Below are positions 1-7,884 of a DNA stretch of 64,000 bases, piece by piece. A model generated the notes under the pieces. That model searched no databases, had not been told where the DNA came from, and saw only the letters and a list, made by a program, of their open reading frames with translations. A program made the translations under genes and the position numbers. Origin of the DNA: DATAGZ01 sp036263455 (GTDB taxonomy: Bacteria; Pseudomonadota; Alphaproteobacteria; Dongiales; Dongiaceae); the NCBI GenBank assembly GCA_036263455.1, contig DATAGZ010000022.1, positions 62,001 through 126,000 on the forward strand, given 5' to 3'. Within the stretch, counting starts at the first letter, position 1. Every line of letters begins with the position of its first letter.

Positions 1-592
1 CTCACACCCGCTCGCCCAAGCTTTGATCAAGGAAACCGATCGGCCTATCGCCGCGCCGAGCGCCAATCCATCCGGGAGGCTCTCCGCGACCCACGCCCAA
101 CATGTCGCCGAATATTTTCCTGAGCTTGCCGTTCTCAATGGCGGCCAGAGCGAGCGAGGCATTGAATCGACCATCCTTCACGTCACGGCGGATGAAGCCG
201 TTCTGCTTCGCGAAGGCCCCCTTACCCGGGAGGATATCGAGAAAGCTGTGACCTTGCGTACCCAAACCGGGCACGCCATACGGTCCCCCGGCCAGCTCTT
301 GCGCCATTACGCGCCCCGGCACCGTCTACGGCTTGACGTCCAAGAGGTCGAGCCGGACGAAAAACTCCTCGCCTTCGGACCCGGCCCCTACCCTGGCGAA
401 CCGGCCTGCAATTTGTCTCCCGCTGGAGATCTCACCGAGGCGGCAGCGAATCTTTTCTCGATGTTGCACCGGCTCGACCGGGAAGCGGCGGCGGGTATCG
501 CGGTCATGCCGATACCCAACGATGGAATCGGGCGAGCGATCAATGACCGCCTGCGCCGCGGAGCTTACGTCGCGTCGGGCTGGCACGAATAG
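1..592 (+). CDS. sua5: Threonylcarbamoyl-AMP synthase, Sua5 type (3' part)
   Basis: The 5' end lies outside the window; the reading frame is open from base 2. Sua5/TsaC makes L-threonylcarbamoyl-AMP from threonine, bicarbonate and ATP, the first step of the t6A37 modification of ANN-decoding tRNAs in the cytoplasm. The visible part begins in the YrdC core, with the family motif PIAAPSANPSG near the start. It continues through the Sua5-specific linker (SPGQLLRHYAP) into the smaller C-terminal Rossmann-like domain. The linker and extra domain place it in the long Sua5 class rather than the short TsaC class. It ends 38 bp before hemB on the same strand, so the two may be cotranscribed. Confidence 0.93.
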   Translation, partial: SHPLAQALIKETDRPIAAPSANPSGRLSATHAQHVAEYFPELAVLNGGQSERGIESTILHVTADEAVLLREGPLTREDIEKAVTLRTQTGHAIRSPGQLLRHYAPRHRLRLDVQEVEPDEKLLAFGPGPYPGEPACNLSPAGDLTEAAANLFSMLHRLDREAAAGIAVMPIPNDGIGRAINDRLRRGAYVASGWHE

Positions 593-630
593 CTTGCCTG
601 TCCCGCTCAGCGACCGCTACATTTCGCTCC

Positions 631-1632
631 ATGGAATCTTCTTTACCCTTACCGGCACCCTTCATTCGCCCGCGTCGCAACCGGCGCTACGCTTGGTTGA
701 GGAATCTGGTGGCCGAGCATCGGCTGGAGAGCAGCGACCTCGTCTATCCGCTTTTTGTCACCGAACTGAAGGGCCGGCACGATGTCGCCTCCCTGCCTGG
801 CGTGGCTCGACTGGACGTCGAGGAATTGCTGCGGGAGATAGAAAAGGCGGCGATGGCAGGCATCGGCGCCATCGCCTTGTTTCCGGTCATCCCCATGGAA
901 AGGAAAAACGCCACTGCCGAGGAGGCCTGGCGGGACGATAATCTGCTGCATCGCGCGATCCGCGCCGTCAAGCGGCGCTTTCCCGAGATAGGAATTATCA
1001 CCGACGTGGCTCTCGATCCCTACACGGATCATGGCCATGACGGTTTGCTTATCGGGGACGATATAGATAACGATCGGACCCTGGTCGCGCTGGCCCGTCA
1101 AGCAGTAGCCCAGGCCGAAGCCGGTACCGATATCGTAGCACCTTCGGACATGATGGATGGACGCATCCGGGCCGTCCGGCACGCCCTCGATGCGGCGCAC
1201 TTTACCCAGACGGGCATTCTCTCCTATGCAGCGAAATATGCGTCCGGATTCTATGGGCCATTTCGCGAAGCGGTCGGTTCGGCGCGCTCGATCGGCAAGG
1301 CCAGCAAGCGGACCTATCAAATGGATTTTCGCAATGGAACCGAGGCCATTCGCGAAAGCCTGCTCGATATCGAAGAAGGCGCCGATATTCTTCTGGTCAA
1401 GCCGGGTCTTCCCTATCTCGATATCATTTATCGCGTGAAGCAGGCCTGTCACTTGCCGATCTTCACTTATCAAGTGAGCGGCGAGTATGCCATGCTCAAG
1501 GCCGCCGCCTCTCAGCAATTCATCGAATATGATGCGTGCCTGCTTGAATCGCTGCTGGCTTTTCGTCGGGCGGGGGCTGACGCTGTTTTTACCTACGCCG
1601 CGCTCGAGGCCGCGCTTCTCTTAAAAGCGTAA
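631..1632 (+). CDS. hemB: Delta-aminolevulinic acid dehydratase (porphobilinogen synthase)
   Basis: HemB condenses two 5-aminolevulinate molecules to porphobilinogen in tetrapyrrole synthesis. The protein is 333 aa, the usual length. The Schiff-base lysine region is seen in LLVKPGLPYLDII, and the other active-site lysine in SYAAKYASGFYGPFREA. The metal-site loop reads DVALDPYTDHGHDG: aspartates stand where zinc enzymes have cysteines, so this is the Asp-rich, magnesium/potassium-type HemB seen in many alphaproteobacteria. That metal preference is inferred from the family. The chosen ATG gives a normal N-terminus (LPAPFIRPRRNRR follows within 15 residues). No clear terminator is seen downstream. 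Confidence 0.97.
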   Translation: MESSLPLPAPFIRPRRNRRYAWLRNLVAEHRLESSDLVYPLFVTELKGRHDVASLPGVARLDVEELLREIEKAAMAGIGAIALFPVIPMERKNATAEEAWRDDNLLHRAIRAVKRRFPEIGIITDVALDPYTDHGHDGLLIGDDIDNDRTLVALARQAVAQAEAGTDIVAPSDMMDGRIRAVRHALDAAHFTQTGILSYAAKYASGFYGPFREAVGSARSIGKASKRTYQMDFRNGTEAIRESLLDIEEGADILLVKPGLPYLDIIYRVKQACHLPIFTYQVSGEYAMLKAAASQQFIEYDACLLESLLAFRRAGADAVFTYAALEAALLLKA

Positions 1633-1726
1633 AAAATCCACTTCGTAGATATCGCTGCGTGATCTAACCATTTTAAGCAAGATAGTTTGCGGCGCTGTCC
1701 GTCCTTAGTTCTTGCTGATTTCTTAA

Positions 1727-1782
1727 TAATTCGTTAAGAATTACGCAAGAGGGCTAATTCGTTAAGAATTACGCAAGAGGGC
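1727..1782. repeat. Perfect 28-bp tandem duplication in the 5' leader of the HAD gene
   Basis: Bases 1727-1754 and 1755-1782 are identical, abutting 28-bp copies. Each contains an imperfect palindrome (AATTCGTTAAGAATT, arms AATTC/GAATT) and ends in a purine-rich AAGAGGGC. The second copy ends 3 bp before the GTG start at 1786, so its AAGAGGG (1775-1781) is well placed as the ribosome-binding site. The first copy carries the same ribosome-binding sequence with no start codon behind it. The unit is too short and present too few times to be a CRISPR. Confidence 0.95.
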
Positions 1783-1785
1783 GAC

Positions 1786-2502
1786 GTGATAGAGGAAAAA
1801 TATGCCGTCCCTAGAGCATGTATCTTTGATGCTTATGGGACATTGCTGGATATCCAACGTCTCCAGAAATCTGCGGAAAAGGCCTTCGGCGAAACGGCTT
1901 CGCTCTTCATCGCGTTATGGAGGCAGAAACAACTCGAATATTCCTGGGTCGAAACCATCTACTGCAAGTATCGCGATTTCGCCGCTCTGGCCTATGACGC
2001 TCTGAACTATACTCTCGATGCTTTCGGCATCCGCAACACTGCCCTGCGCGACGAACTGTTCAGCAATTATTTCCGCCTCGATCCTTTTCCCGACGCGGTC
2101 CCTATTTTATCCGTGTTGCGTCAGCAGCGCATTCCTCTGGGCGTGCTTACCAACGGGTCATACGGGATGCTCGAGGAAGGTCTGCGTTACGCCAAGATCC
2201 ACGGTCTTTTCGATATAATCCTGTCAGTAGATGAAGTGCGGGCATATAAGCCCCATCCTAGTGTATATCGCCTCGCCAGCGAGCGCTTCAGGTTGGCGCC
2301 TCATGAGATCGTCTTCGTATCCGCCAATGGCTGGGATTGCGCAGGCGCCGACGCGGCAGGACTTTCCGTCCTGCACCTGAAGCGGCACAAAAGCCCGATT
2401 ATCGAATATCAGCTTGCCCATGTGCCGATCATCGAATCGCTCGAGCGGCTCCCTGCGTTATTAGCCGCCCCGATCTCACCGTCTCGGCAATCTATCTCTT
2501 AA
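1786..2502 (+). CDS. HAD-superfamily hydrolase, L-2-haloacid dehalogenase type
   Basis: The 238-aa protein has the HAD motifs in order. Motif I is IFDAYGTLLD near residue 14 (nucleophile Asp). Motif II is LTNGS near 125. A Lys follows in YKPHPSVY, and motif IV is VFVSANGWDCAGADAAG. The SANGWDxxGA form is typical of type II (S)-2-haloacid dehalogenases, which hydrolyse the C-halogen bond of short 2-haloalkanoic acids through an aspartyl ester. The natural substrate here is not provable. The start is GTG: there is no in-frame Met before motif I, and an AAGAGGG ribosome site sits 4 bp upstream, inside a tandem duplication. It ends overlapping the convergent glycosyltransferase by 4 bp. Confidence 0.85.
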   Translation: MIEEKYAVPRACIFDAYGTLLDIQRLQKSAEKAFGETASLFIALWRQKQLEYSWVETIYCKYRDFAALAYDALNYTLDAFGIRNTALRDELFSNYFRLDPFPDAVPILSVLRQQRIPLGVLTNGSYGMLEEGLRYAKIHGLFDIILSVDEVRAYKPHPSVYRLASERFRLAPHEIVFVSANGWDCAGADAAGLSVLHLKRHKSPIIEYQLAHVPIIESLERLPALLAAPISPSRQSIS

Positions 2503-4148
2503 AAGGGTCTTTCCCACCGCAGAATGCCGAGTTTCGCGAGCCAGGCGAGCGCGCGATATCCTGCGGCTTGCTGCTCTACGCGCAACTGATCCACGAGCAT
2601 TTGCGCCGCGGCCGGGCCCCGCGCCAAGCGCTCGAGCAAAAGATTTATTATCCCGCGGTCCGGCTGCGCCCTGCCCCCATAGGAAACCAGCGCGCTTGCT
2701 GTCATCTTGTCGAGATCAGGAGAGTCGCTTTCGAGGGCAAAAATGGTGTCAGGGAGAACCAGCTGGGTGGGGTAGTGGCCGAACATATGAAACGGATCGG
2801 GCCGCGACGGCTGAATCGGTCGATAGGTATTGGGCCGCTCCGCTATTACTGCCGCACCACGCCGAGCCGCGAGCTCGGCCCATAATTCCTGATAGGCCGG
2901 AATAATCACCGACCAATCGTAGGCGCTTGCGCGAATGCAGCCGGCTTCTCCCATCGCACGACGCAATTCGGGTTTTTCGATCAGAGTGACGAGTGCATCC
3001 CGCGTGGCGGGGATATCGACCGCGACGAACTGGCATGAATAGCCAATGTAATGATCGTAGGAAATGGAATCCGCTGCGTAGGCTGCGGCCAGATCCTCGC
3101 CGTAGGGGGCGGGCGGCATGAGAGTCGGGACCAGGAAACCCTGCTCGCCATGCGTGATGCTTTCCCTATAGCCGTCCCAATCGGTGGCGATGATGGGTAA
3201 ACTTGCGGCCATGGCTTCGATCGGGGTCAGACCGAACGTCTCCTGGATATTGTCGGATAAAGACATGAAAATATCGGCAGCGGACCATATTTCTTGGCGG
3301 ATCTGCGGATCGGTGCCATCCACGAAATGAGCCGAGATAGAGGGACAAAACTCCTGCAATCCGTCACGGAAGGCTTTTTCGATCGCCTGGTTCCCGAACC
3401 AGCCCGCCTGGATGAGATGCAGGCGCGCGCCGGTCTTCGCCTGGGCGAGCTCGGCCGCGCGATACATGGGAAGCGGATGCGCCTTGCCATGAAAACTGAG
3501 CCGGCCCACGAAAAGCAGGACGATGTCCTCAGGCGCGATGCCGAGCTTTTGACGCCAGGTGCGCCGGGCATCTTCGCGGAATTGCGTGGCGCGACAATCC
3601 ACCCCGAGCGGGATGACCGGCAATTGCGGCAGAGGCGGTCGATGCCCGCCCATTCGACTCTGCAGGAATTCGAGCCTCGCTTCGATCAGAAGCTCGGCGC
3701 TCTTGCGCACCGACTGCGAGGGGCAGATGATCGCGTCCCATTCATGCACCGGCAAAATGGGCAGATCGGCAAAAGCCGACATGACCGCATGACTGGCCGT
3801 GGTATGGGTCACCCCGCAAAACGAATAAGAATGCTCGCCACTTGGCCGTCTCCGCCATGCGTCGGGCTCCATGACCGGCATCGGGAAAAAGAGACAGCCG
3901 GCCTCACGCAGGGCCGGCGGATGGCTCATCGGCAGGAAATGGATCGGCTCGCTCCTGCCCCATTTGCGGACACGCTCTTTAAAAACGCGCGCCTGATCCT
4001 TATCGCGGGTAAAGCAGAAAAAACGATCGACGACGGCATGCTCGACAAAACCTTTGAAGAAACCCTCGGTCGCGGCATGCCGGCCTTTTAGGTCCTTGCG
4101 GGCGGTATCATATTCCGGCGCAACGAAATAAAGAGCGGCGTTGGTCAT
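2499..4148 (-). CDS. Glycosyltransferase, GT4-like
   Basis: This is a 549-aa cytoplasmic retaining-type glycosyltransferase with a GT-B layout. The C-terminal half has LLFVGRLSFHGKAH near residue 212 and the sugar-nucleotide E-x7-E motif at E303 and E311 (ETFGLTPIE), followed by MAASLPIIATDWDGYRE. The N-terminal acceptor domain is less conserved. About 130 residues after the GT domain match nothing I recognise. The start overlaps the upstream CsaA-like gene by one base (TAATG), so translation is probably coupled. Donor and acceptor are unknown. With galU-ugd nearby, a surface glycan role is plausible, but this is inference. Confidence 0.82.
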   Translation of the reverse strand: MTNAALYFVAPEYDTARKDLKGRHAATEGFFKGFVEHAVVDRFFCFTRDKDQARVFKERVRKWGRSEPIHFLPMSHPPALREAGCLFFPMPVMEPDAWRRRPSGEHSYSFCGVTHTTASHAVMSAFADLPILPVHEWDAIICPSQSVRKSAELLIEARLEFLQSRMGGHRPPLPQLPVIPLGVDCRATQFREDARRTWRQKLGIAPEDIVLLFVGRLSFHGKAHPLPMYRAAELAQAKTGARLHLIQAGWFGNQAIEKAFRDGLQEFCPSISAHFVDGTDPQIRQEIWSAADIFMSLSDNIQETFGLTPIEAMAASLPIIATDWDGYRESITHGEQGFLVPTLMPPAPYGEDLAAAYAADSISYDHYIGYSCQFVAVDIPATRDALVTLIEKPELRRAMGEAGCIRASAYDWSVIIPAYQELWAELAARRGAAVIAERPNTYRPIQPSRPDPFHMFGHYPTQLVLPDTIFALESDSPDLDKMTASALVSYGGRAQPDRGIINLLLERLARGPAAAQMLVDQLRVEQQAAGYRALAWLAKLGILRWERPF

Positions 4149-4480
4149 TAGAATACGCGCCCGCCATTAGGGACCGGCTTGTCGGGTTGAATCAGCACCA
4201 CCTCGCCTTCGGTGTCGGGAAGGCCTAGAACCAGGACTTCCGATAGGAAACGGCCAATCTGCTTGGGAGGAAAATTGACGACCGCCACGACCTGGCGACC
4301 GGGCAGGTCCTCCGGCCGATAGTGACGGGTTATCTGGGCCGAGCTTTGGCGCTGGCCGATCTCGGCACCGAAATCGATGCGCAGGGTCAGGGCCGGATGC
4401 CGGGCATTGGCCAACTGCTCCGCCGCAACGATTGTGCCTACTCTGATATCGGCACGGGTAAAATCTTCATAAGAGATCAT
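4148..4480 (-). CDS. csaA: tRNA-binding domain protein, CsaA-like
   Basis: This 110-aa protein is a single OB-fold tRNA-binding domain of the CsaA/Trbp111 type, the fold also found at the C-terminus of MetRS and in EMAPII. Family-typical stretches are DIRVGTIVAAEQLANARHPA, the central SSAQITRHY, VVAVVNFPPKQIG and the tail LPDTEGEVVLIQPD. CsaA dimers bind tRNA-like elbows and have been called export chaperones in Bacillus; the physiological role is uncertain. It overlaps pdxJ by 4 bp (ATGA) and the downstream glycosyltransferase by 1 bp, so the three are translationally linked. Confidence 0.88.
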   Translation of the reverse strand: MISYEDFTRADIRVGTIVAAEQLANARHPALTLRIDFGAEIGQRQSSAQITRHYRPEDLPGRQVVAVVNFPPKQIGRFLSEVLVLGLPDTEGEVVLIQPDKPVPNGGRVF

Positions 4481-5214
4481 ATGCCGCGCCCTTCTTGTAT
4501 CGCCGCGCGCATACGCTGGATGCTCTTTTCTAGACCGATAAAGATCGCTTCGCTAATCAGGAAGTGCCCGATATTCAACTCGACGATGGTGGGGATCGCT
4601 GCCACCGGCCGGACATTGACATAATTTAAACCGTGACCGGCATGGCACTCCAGACCAAGCGCATCGGCATAGGACGCCGCGGCGTGCAGCCTCTGCAATT
4701 CCTGGGGCGCCTCGTCCTGATCGGCCTCGGCATAGGTGCCGGTATGCAGCTCGACCACCGGCGCGCCCAGCTCGTGCGCGGCGTCGAGCTGGCGCAGATC
4801 GGGCGCTACGAAGAGAGAGACGCGAATGCCAGATTCGCCGAGCTGCGCTATATAGGGTTTGAGTTGAGCGCGAAGGCCATGGGCATCGAGACCTCCTTCG
4901 GTCGTGCGCTCTTCGCGCCGCTCTGGCACGAGACATACCGCATGCGGACGATGGCGCAAGGCAATCGCCAGCATTTCCGGCACTGCCGCCATTTCAAGAT
5001 TGAGAGGCAGGCTGATCTCGCTCATCAACCGCGCGATATCTTCATCCCGAATATGCCGCCGGTCCTCTCTGAGGTGCGCGGTTATCCCCTCGGCCCCGGC
5101 ATGGGCGGCAAGCTTGGCAGCGTCGACAGGATCGGGATGGCCGCCGCCGCGCGCATTGCGCACCGTCGCGACATGATCGACATTCACGCCCAGCCGCAAT
5201 CCCCGCGCCATCAA
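4477..5214 (-). CDS. pdxJ: Pyridoxine 5'-phosphate synthase
   Basis: PdxJ condenses 1-deoxyxylulose 5-phosphate with 3-amino-2-oxopropyl phosphate, giving pyridoxine 5'-phosphate in the DXP-dependent vitamin B6 pathway. It is a 245-aa TIM barrel of normal length. The N-terminus has LGVNVDHVATVRNARG, followed by HAGAEGITAHLREDRRHI, VELHTGTYAEA, and the C-terminal phosphate loop CHAGHGLNYVNV. It starts by a 4-bp overlap with rsh. Downstream, the more common acpS neighbour is missing and a CsaA-like gene follows. The start could be either of two adjacent Met codons. Confidence 0.96.
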   Translation of the reverse strand: MMARGLRLGVNVDHVATVRNARGGGHPDPVDAAKLAAHAGAEGITAHLREDRRHIRDEDIARLMSEISLPLNLEMAAVPEMLAIALRHRPHAVCLVPERREERTTEGGLDAHGLRAQLKPYIAQLGESGIRVSLFVAPDLRQLDAAHELGAPVVELHTGTYAEADQDEAPQELQRLHAAASYADALGLECHAGHGLNYVNVRPVAAIPTIVELNIGHFLISEAIFIGLEKSIQRMRAAIQEGRGI

Positions 5215-7352
5215 CCGTGTGCCCGTTCCGCCGAAGTTATGGTTGGAGTGGCCCGCAGAGCCGCGACAATGTTGGAGAGATGCTTCACGTCCTGAACTTC
5301 GACGTCGATAAGGATTTCAAAGAAATCCGCCGAGCGATTGACGATCTTGAGATTGAGGATATTGCCTGCGCTCTTGCCGATGACGGTCGTGAGGTTGCCG
5401 AGTGCTCCCAGTCGGTTATTGATCACCACTTCGAGCCGCCCGACATGCAGATGGTCGGCGGAAGAATCGACATCCCAGGCGAGATCGAGCCACCGCTCCG
5501 GCGTCTCCGCAAAACTTTCCAGCGTGTCACAGTCGATCGTGTGGATCGTGACTCCCTTGCCGGTAGTGACGATGCCGACAATCCGGTCGCCAGGCAAGGG
5601 GTGGCAGCAGCCAGCGAAATTGATCGCCATGCCAGGAATCAGGCCGCGGATGGGTATCGCGAACTTGCTCTTCTGGCTCTTGCGGCGACGGCGGTCGAGG
5701 GGCAGCACCTTGCCTTCCTCGATGGCGCGCACGGTCGGAAAAATCGCATGGATGACCTCGCGTACGCCCAACAGGCCCTCGCCAACCTGAGCTGCAATAT
5801 CCTCGGCGCTTTCCGCCTTGAATTTCTTGAGAACGGTATCGAAGGCCTTCTCGCTATACTCAAAGCCGTGCGCTTGAAAATCCTTCTCGAGCATGGCCCG
5901 GCCGAGCTGGACGTATTGCTGGCGCTGCTGGACGCGTACGAAGCGACGGATACAGGCTCGCGCCTTGCCGGTAACCACGAAGCGTTCCCAGGTGGGGCTG
6001 GGCGTCTGGGCGCGCGAAGTAACGATATCGACCTGATCGCCGTTCTGGAGCTGGGTACGCAGCGGCATGATCCGGCCGTTGATCTTGGCCCCCACGCATT
6101 TGTCGCCCACCGCCGTATGGACGGCATAGGCAAAATCGACAGGCGTCGCCCCTCGCGGCAGGGCAATGAGGTCGCCCTTAGGGGTAAAGCAGAACACCTG
6201 GTCTTGGAACATTTCCAGCTTGGTATGTTCCAGGAATTCCTCGGGGCTCGAGGCGTGATCGAGAATATCGAGAAGCTCGCGCAACCAACGATATTGCCGC
6301 CCATCGACCTTGCCCAGACTTTGCTTGTATTGCCAGTGCGCCGCCACGCCGCGCTCGGCGATTTCATGCATGTCGTGGGTACGGATCTGTACCTCAATGC
6401 GCGTCTGCATAGGACCGATCAAGCCGGTATGGATGGAGCGATATCCGTTCGGCTTCGGCGTGCTGATGTAATCCTTGAAGCGACCAGGAATGGTTTGAAA
6501 TTTCGAGTGAAGCAGGCCCAGCGCCTGATAGCATTGCGGGACCGTATCGACGATGATCCGAAACGCCATGATATCGGCGAGCTGTTCGAATTCCATGCGC
6601 TTCTTCTGCATCTTGCGCCAGATGGAGAAGATGGTTTTTTCCCGGCCGGAAACTTCGGCGTCCACGCCACCCTCGTGCATGGCCTTGTGGAGTTGCGTCA
6701 CGACTTCCTGACACATGCTGCTGCCCTGTTCGCGCAGGTGCAGCAACCGCTGCTGGATCGATATATGCGCATCCGAATAGAGTTCGGCGAAAGCCAGATT
6801 CTCGAGCTCGTCCTTGATCTCGTGGATGCCCATCCGCTCGGCGAGCGGCGCGTAGATTTCCATCGTCTCGGCGGCGATACGGCGGCGCTTCTCGGGATCC
6901 TTGATGAAATGCAGGGTCTGCATATTGTGCAGCCGGTCGCCGAGCTTCACCAATAGCACCCTGATGTCGTTGGACATCGCCAGGACCAGCTTGCGGAAAT
7001 TTTCGGCATGCTTGGTATTGTCGGACTGGAGCTCGATGCGCGATAATTTCGTCACGCCGTCTACCAGGGAGGCGATTTCCTCTCCAAAGGTCTTACGGAT
7101 TTCCTCCAAGGTTACATCGGTATCTTCGACCGTATCATGGAGCAAGCCGGTTACAATCGACGCGGAATCGAGCTTGAGGCGAGTGAGCAGTTCCGCCACG
7201 CATAGGGGATGCAGAAAGTAAGGGTCACCGGACGCGCGAGACTGCGCGCCGTGCGCCTTCATGGAAAACACATAGGCCCGATTAAGAAGATCCTCGTCCG
7301 CAGCCGGATCGTAGGCTTTGATGCGCTCGATGAGTTCAACTTGCCGGATCAT
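5211..7352 (-). CDS. rsh: Bifunctional (p)ppGpp synthetase/hydrolase (Rsh)
   Basis: The 713-aa protein is the single long RelA/SpoT homologue typical of alphaproteobacteria. It makes pppGpp/ppGpp from GTP/GDP and ATP and also hydrolyses it. Domains in order: an HD hydrolase with an intact HDTVED motif near residue 72; a synthetase region with PKPNGYRSIHTGLIGP near 305; a TGS domain (CFTPKGDLIALPRGATPVDF); a conserved C-terminal region with CCHPLPGD; and a C-terminal ACT domain. The intact HD box argues for real hydrolase activity, unlike E. coli RelA. It lies 24 bp downstream of rpoZ, a conserved arrangement, and overlaps pdxJ by 4 bp. Confidence 0.96.
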   Translation of the reverse strand: MIRQVELIERIKAYDPAADEDLLNRAYVFSMKAHGAQSRASGDPYFLHPLCVAELLTRLKLDSASIVTGLLHDTVEDTDVTLEEIRKTFGEEIASLVDGVTKLSRIELQSDNTKHAENFRKLVLAMSNDIRVLLVKLGDRLHNMQTLHFIKDPEKRRRIAAETMEIYAPLAERMGIHEIKDELENLAFAELYSDAHISIQQRLLHLREQGSSMCQEVVTQLHKAMHEGGVDAEVSGREKTIFSIWRKMQKKRMEFEQLADIMAFRIIVDTVPQCYQALGLLHSKFQTIPGRFKDYISTPKPNGYRSIHTGLIGPMQTRIEVQIRTHDMHEIAERGVAAHWQYKQSLGKVDGRQYRWLRELLDILDHASSPEEFLEHTKLEMFQDQVFCFTPKGDLIALPRGATPVDFAYAVHTAVGDKCVGAKINGRIMPLRTQLQNGDQVDIVTSRAQTPSPTWERFVVTGKARACIRRFVRVQQRQQYVQLGRAMLEKDFQAHGFEYSEKAFDTVLKKFKAESAEDIAAQVGEGLLGVREVIHAIFPTVRAIEEGKVLPLDRRRRKSQKSKFAIPIRGLIPGMAINFAGCCHPLPGDRIVGIVTTGKGVTIHTIDCDTLESFAETPERWLDLAWDVDSSADHLHVGRLEVVINNRLGALGNLTTVIGKSAGNILNLKIVNRSADFFEILIDVEVQDVKHLSNIVAALRATPTITSAERAHG

Positions 7353-7376
7353 TCCTGGACCATCGAGCGCGCATCA

Positions 7377-7802
7377 TCAGGGCGTCTCATCCTCGGGCGC
7401 GATATCGTCGAAAGAGCCATCCATGTCTTCCATGGCGTCGGGGGCGGCCTCGCCCTCCTCTTCCGCGCCTTCCTCAGTGACCATGCTGGCGCGCTGCTGG
7501 GCAGCCGTCATCTCCGCCAGAAGATCGCCGCCCGCCGCGCCGAATCCCTCGCCTTCTTCCTCGGGCTCGTCGCTCACGACATGGCGCTGCAAGCCCGTGA
7601 TAAGGTTGTTCGTCAGGCGATCGAGGTCAAGCTTCTCCGCTGCGATTTCCCGAAGCGCGATGACTGGATTCTTATCGTTATCCTTCTCGATCGTCAGCTG
7701 CGCTCCTGCCGAAAGCTCGCGGGCGCGCTGGGCAGCAACCATCACCAAATCGAAACGGTTCGGGATCTTATCGACACAATCTTCAACGGTTACGCGCGCC
7801 AT
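7377..7802 (-). CDS. rpoZ: RNA polymerase omega subunit
   Basis: RpoZ helps fold and assemble the beta' subunit and contributes to ppGpp binding in proteobacterial RNA polymerase. The first 75 residues are canonical (MARVTVEDCVDKIPNRFDLV, AAQRARELSAGA, then KNPVIALREIA). The remaining 65 residues form a low-complexity, strongly acidic tail (runs of E, D, G and A). This makes the protein 141 aa, longer than the E. coli form of about 90, as is common in alphaproteobacteria. Pairing with rsh downstream is conserved and fits the ppGpp link. Confidence 0.95.
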   Translation of the reverse strand: MARVTVEDCVDKIPNRFDLVMVAAQRARELSAGAQLTIEKDNDKNPVIALREIAAEKLDLDRLTNNLITGLQRHVVSDEPEEEGEGFGAAGGDLLAEMTAAQQRASMVTEEGAEEEGEAAPDAMEDMDGSFDDIAPEDETP

Positions 7803-7884
7803 GGTTTTCCTCGCTTGCTGCTATCGCCATATCTATTCTTATACTATACCCACGCATTATGTATATTCAAGGGCTTAGCGATAA

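Noticed and set aside
1727..1782. CRISPR array
   Set aside because: Only two copies and no spacer between them.
5217..6956. 579-codon open frame on the plus strand, antisense to rsh
   Set aside because: It mirrors rsh codon by codon with no ribosome site or family motif; long antisense frames are expected in high-G+C genes.
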